NCBI RefSeq assembly: GCF_916619195.1
Contig: NZ_CAKAKL010000012.1
Span: forward strand, 62,001-126,000
Direction: 5' to 3'
DNA length: 64,000 bases
Source: Inquilinus sp. Marseille-Q2685
GTDB lineage: Bacteria; Pseudomonadota; Alphaproteobacteria; DSM-16000; Inquilinaceae
Shown: in pieces, positions 63,331 to 64,000 of the stretch
How the letters are laid out: every line of letters begins with the position of its first letter
Numbering within the stretch: position 1 is the first letter of the stretch
Translations under genes and position numbers: made by a program
The notes under the pieces: generated by a model
Seen by the model: only the letters and a program-made list of their open reading frames with translations
Told to the model about the DNA's origin: nothing
Databases searched by the model: none

Positions 63331-64000
63331 TGGAACGGCGCTTGTTCATGTCCCTTCTGGGCGCCTCGGCCGCGCTCGCCGGCACCGCCGCGGCGGTCAC
63401 CCCGGCCAAGGCCCAGGGCAAGAGCTTCAGGATCGCCCTCGTCCCCGGCCTGACGACCGACGCCTTCTACATCACCATGCGCCGCGGCGCCGAGGCGGCG
63501 TGCAAGGCGGTCGGCTGCGAGCTGGTGTTCCAGGGCGCGCCCGAGTTCAACGCCGTGCTGCAGGTGCCGGTGCTGGACGCGGTGATCGCGCGCAAGCCCG
63601 ACGCGCTGCTGGTCGCGCCGACCGACAAGACCCAGCTGATCGAGCCGCTGCGCAAGGCGGCCGATGCCGGCGTCCCGGTCTTCACCGTCGACACCTTCAT
63701 CGGCACCGGCGTCTACCAGGCCGGCGAGGGCAATGCAGACTTCCCGCTGTCCTACATCGCCTCGGACAACATCCTGGGCGGCCGCATCGCGGCGCGGGCG
63801 CTGGCCCGGTCGATCGGCGGCAAGGGCAAGGTCTACGTCTCCAACGTCAAGCCCGGCATCTCCACCACCGACCAGCGCGAGGAGGGGTTCAAGGACGAGA
63901 TCAAGGCCCATTCCGGCATCGAGGTGCTGGAGACGCAGTTCAACGACGACGACGCCAACAAGGCAGCGTCGCAGCTGCAGGCGGTGCTGGCCCGCAACCC
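63331..64000 (+). CDS. Ribose-type ABC transporter substrate-binding protein (truncated by window end)
   Basis: At least 223 residues are visible and the frame runs off the window. ATG 63331 follows ggaggaaacg; an ATG 12 nt earlier is also in frame. Signal peptide ERRLFMSLLGASAALAGTAAA, then the Peripl_BP_4 fold: RIALVPGLTTDAFYITMRRGAEAACKAVGCELVFQGAPEF, PDALLVAPTDKTQLIEPLRKAADAGVPVFTVDTFI, and IASDNILGGRIAARALARSIGGKGKVYVSN. Class RbsB/LsrB/AraF. Third gene of the aldolase-kinase unit, and the remaining permease and ATPase should lie just outside. Confidence 0.88.

Overview
The window is about 70% G+C and gene-dense, with third positions mostly G or C. The gene families (Gfo/Idh/MocA oxidoreductases, many peptide and sugar ABC importers, LysE/EamA exporters, a KaiBC pair without KaiA, small palindromic intergenic repeats) point to a metabolically versatile soil- or plant-associated alphaproteobacterium, probably of the Rhodospirillales/Azospirillales type. 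That placement is an inference; no rRNA or tRNA gene is present to test it. I count about 67 protein genes, including two small ones, one frameshifted gene and one AraC-type regulator remnant. I saw no phage, insertion sequence, CRISPR array or tRNA.

Layout. 1-4223: end of a sugar/sugar-acid catabolic operon (enolase-superfamily enzyme, TIM-barrel isomerase, Gfo/Idh/MocA oxidoreductase) and an EamA exporter. 4236-7503: a hypothetical gene, an AraC regulator fragment, and a type I-secreted RTX calcium-binding protein broken by two frameshifts. 7641-11103: LysR regulator diverging from a quinone reductase/SDR pair, then a WYL regulator and a glyoxalase-fold gene that share an operator. 11297-20557: amidase and a sulfonate/organosulfur scavenging island (two SsuA-like binding proteins, permease, ATPase, acyl-CoA-dehydrogenase-like and SsuD-like monooxygenases, flavin reductase), interrupted by a nitroreductase on the other strand and marked by AT-rich promoter islands. 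20651-26149: housekeeping and assorted enzymes including 6-phosphogluconate dehydrogenase. 26406-35736: a peptide importer split into two divergent arms around a ROK regulator, with an M81 (MlrC-like) protein and CutC on the ATPase arm. 35733-38107: membrane proteins, a LysE exporter and a ferritin-like stress protein.

38490-44967: methionine-salvage genes mtnB-mtnD, then a sugar-type ABC importer (binding protein and two permeases, no ATPase), then mtnK-mtnC. The order suggests uptake of methylthioribose or a related thiosugar. 44974-49574: alkB and a Crp-like regulator diverging from kaiB-kaiC and a translationally coupled histidine kinase. 49591-60640: a ten-gene minus-strand operon of RpiR regulator, D-amino-acid-type transaminase, a glutathione/dipeptide-type importer (GsiABCD-like) and four unrelated peptidases (P1, M55, isoaspartyl, M24), which looks like a pathway for peptides holding D- or isoaspartyl residues. 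60902-64000: an LsrF/LacD-type aldolase, an FGGY kinase and the start of a ribose-type binding protein.

The most interesting items are the ATPase-less importer inside the methionine-salvage cluster, the kaiBC-histidine kinase operon, the D-peptide operon, the paired operators of the WYL regulator, and the intergenic palindromic repeat family.
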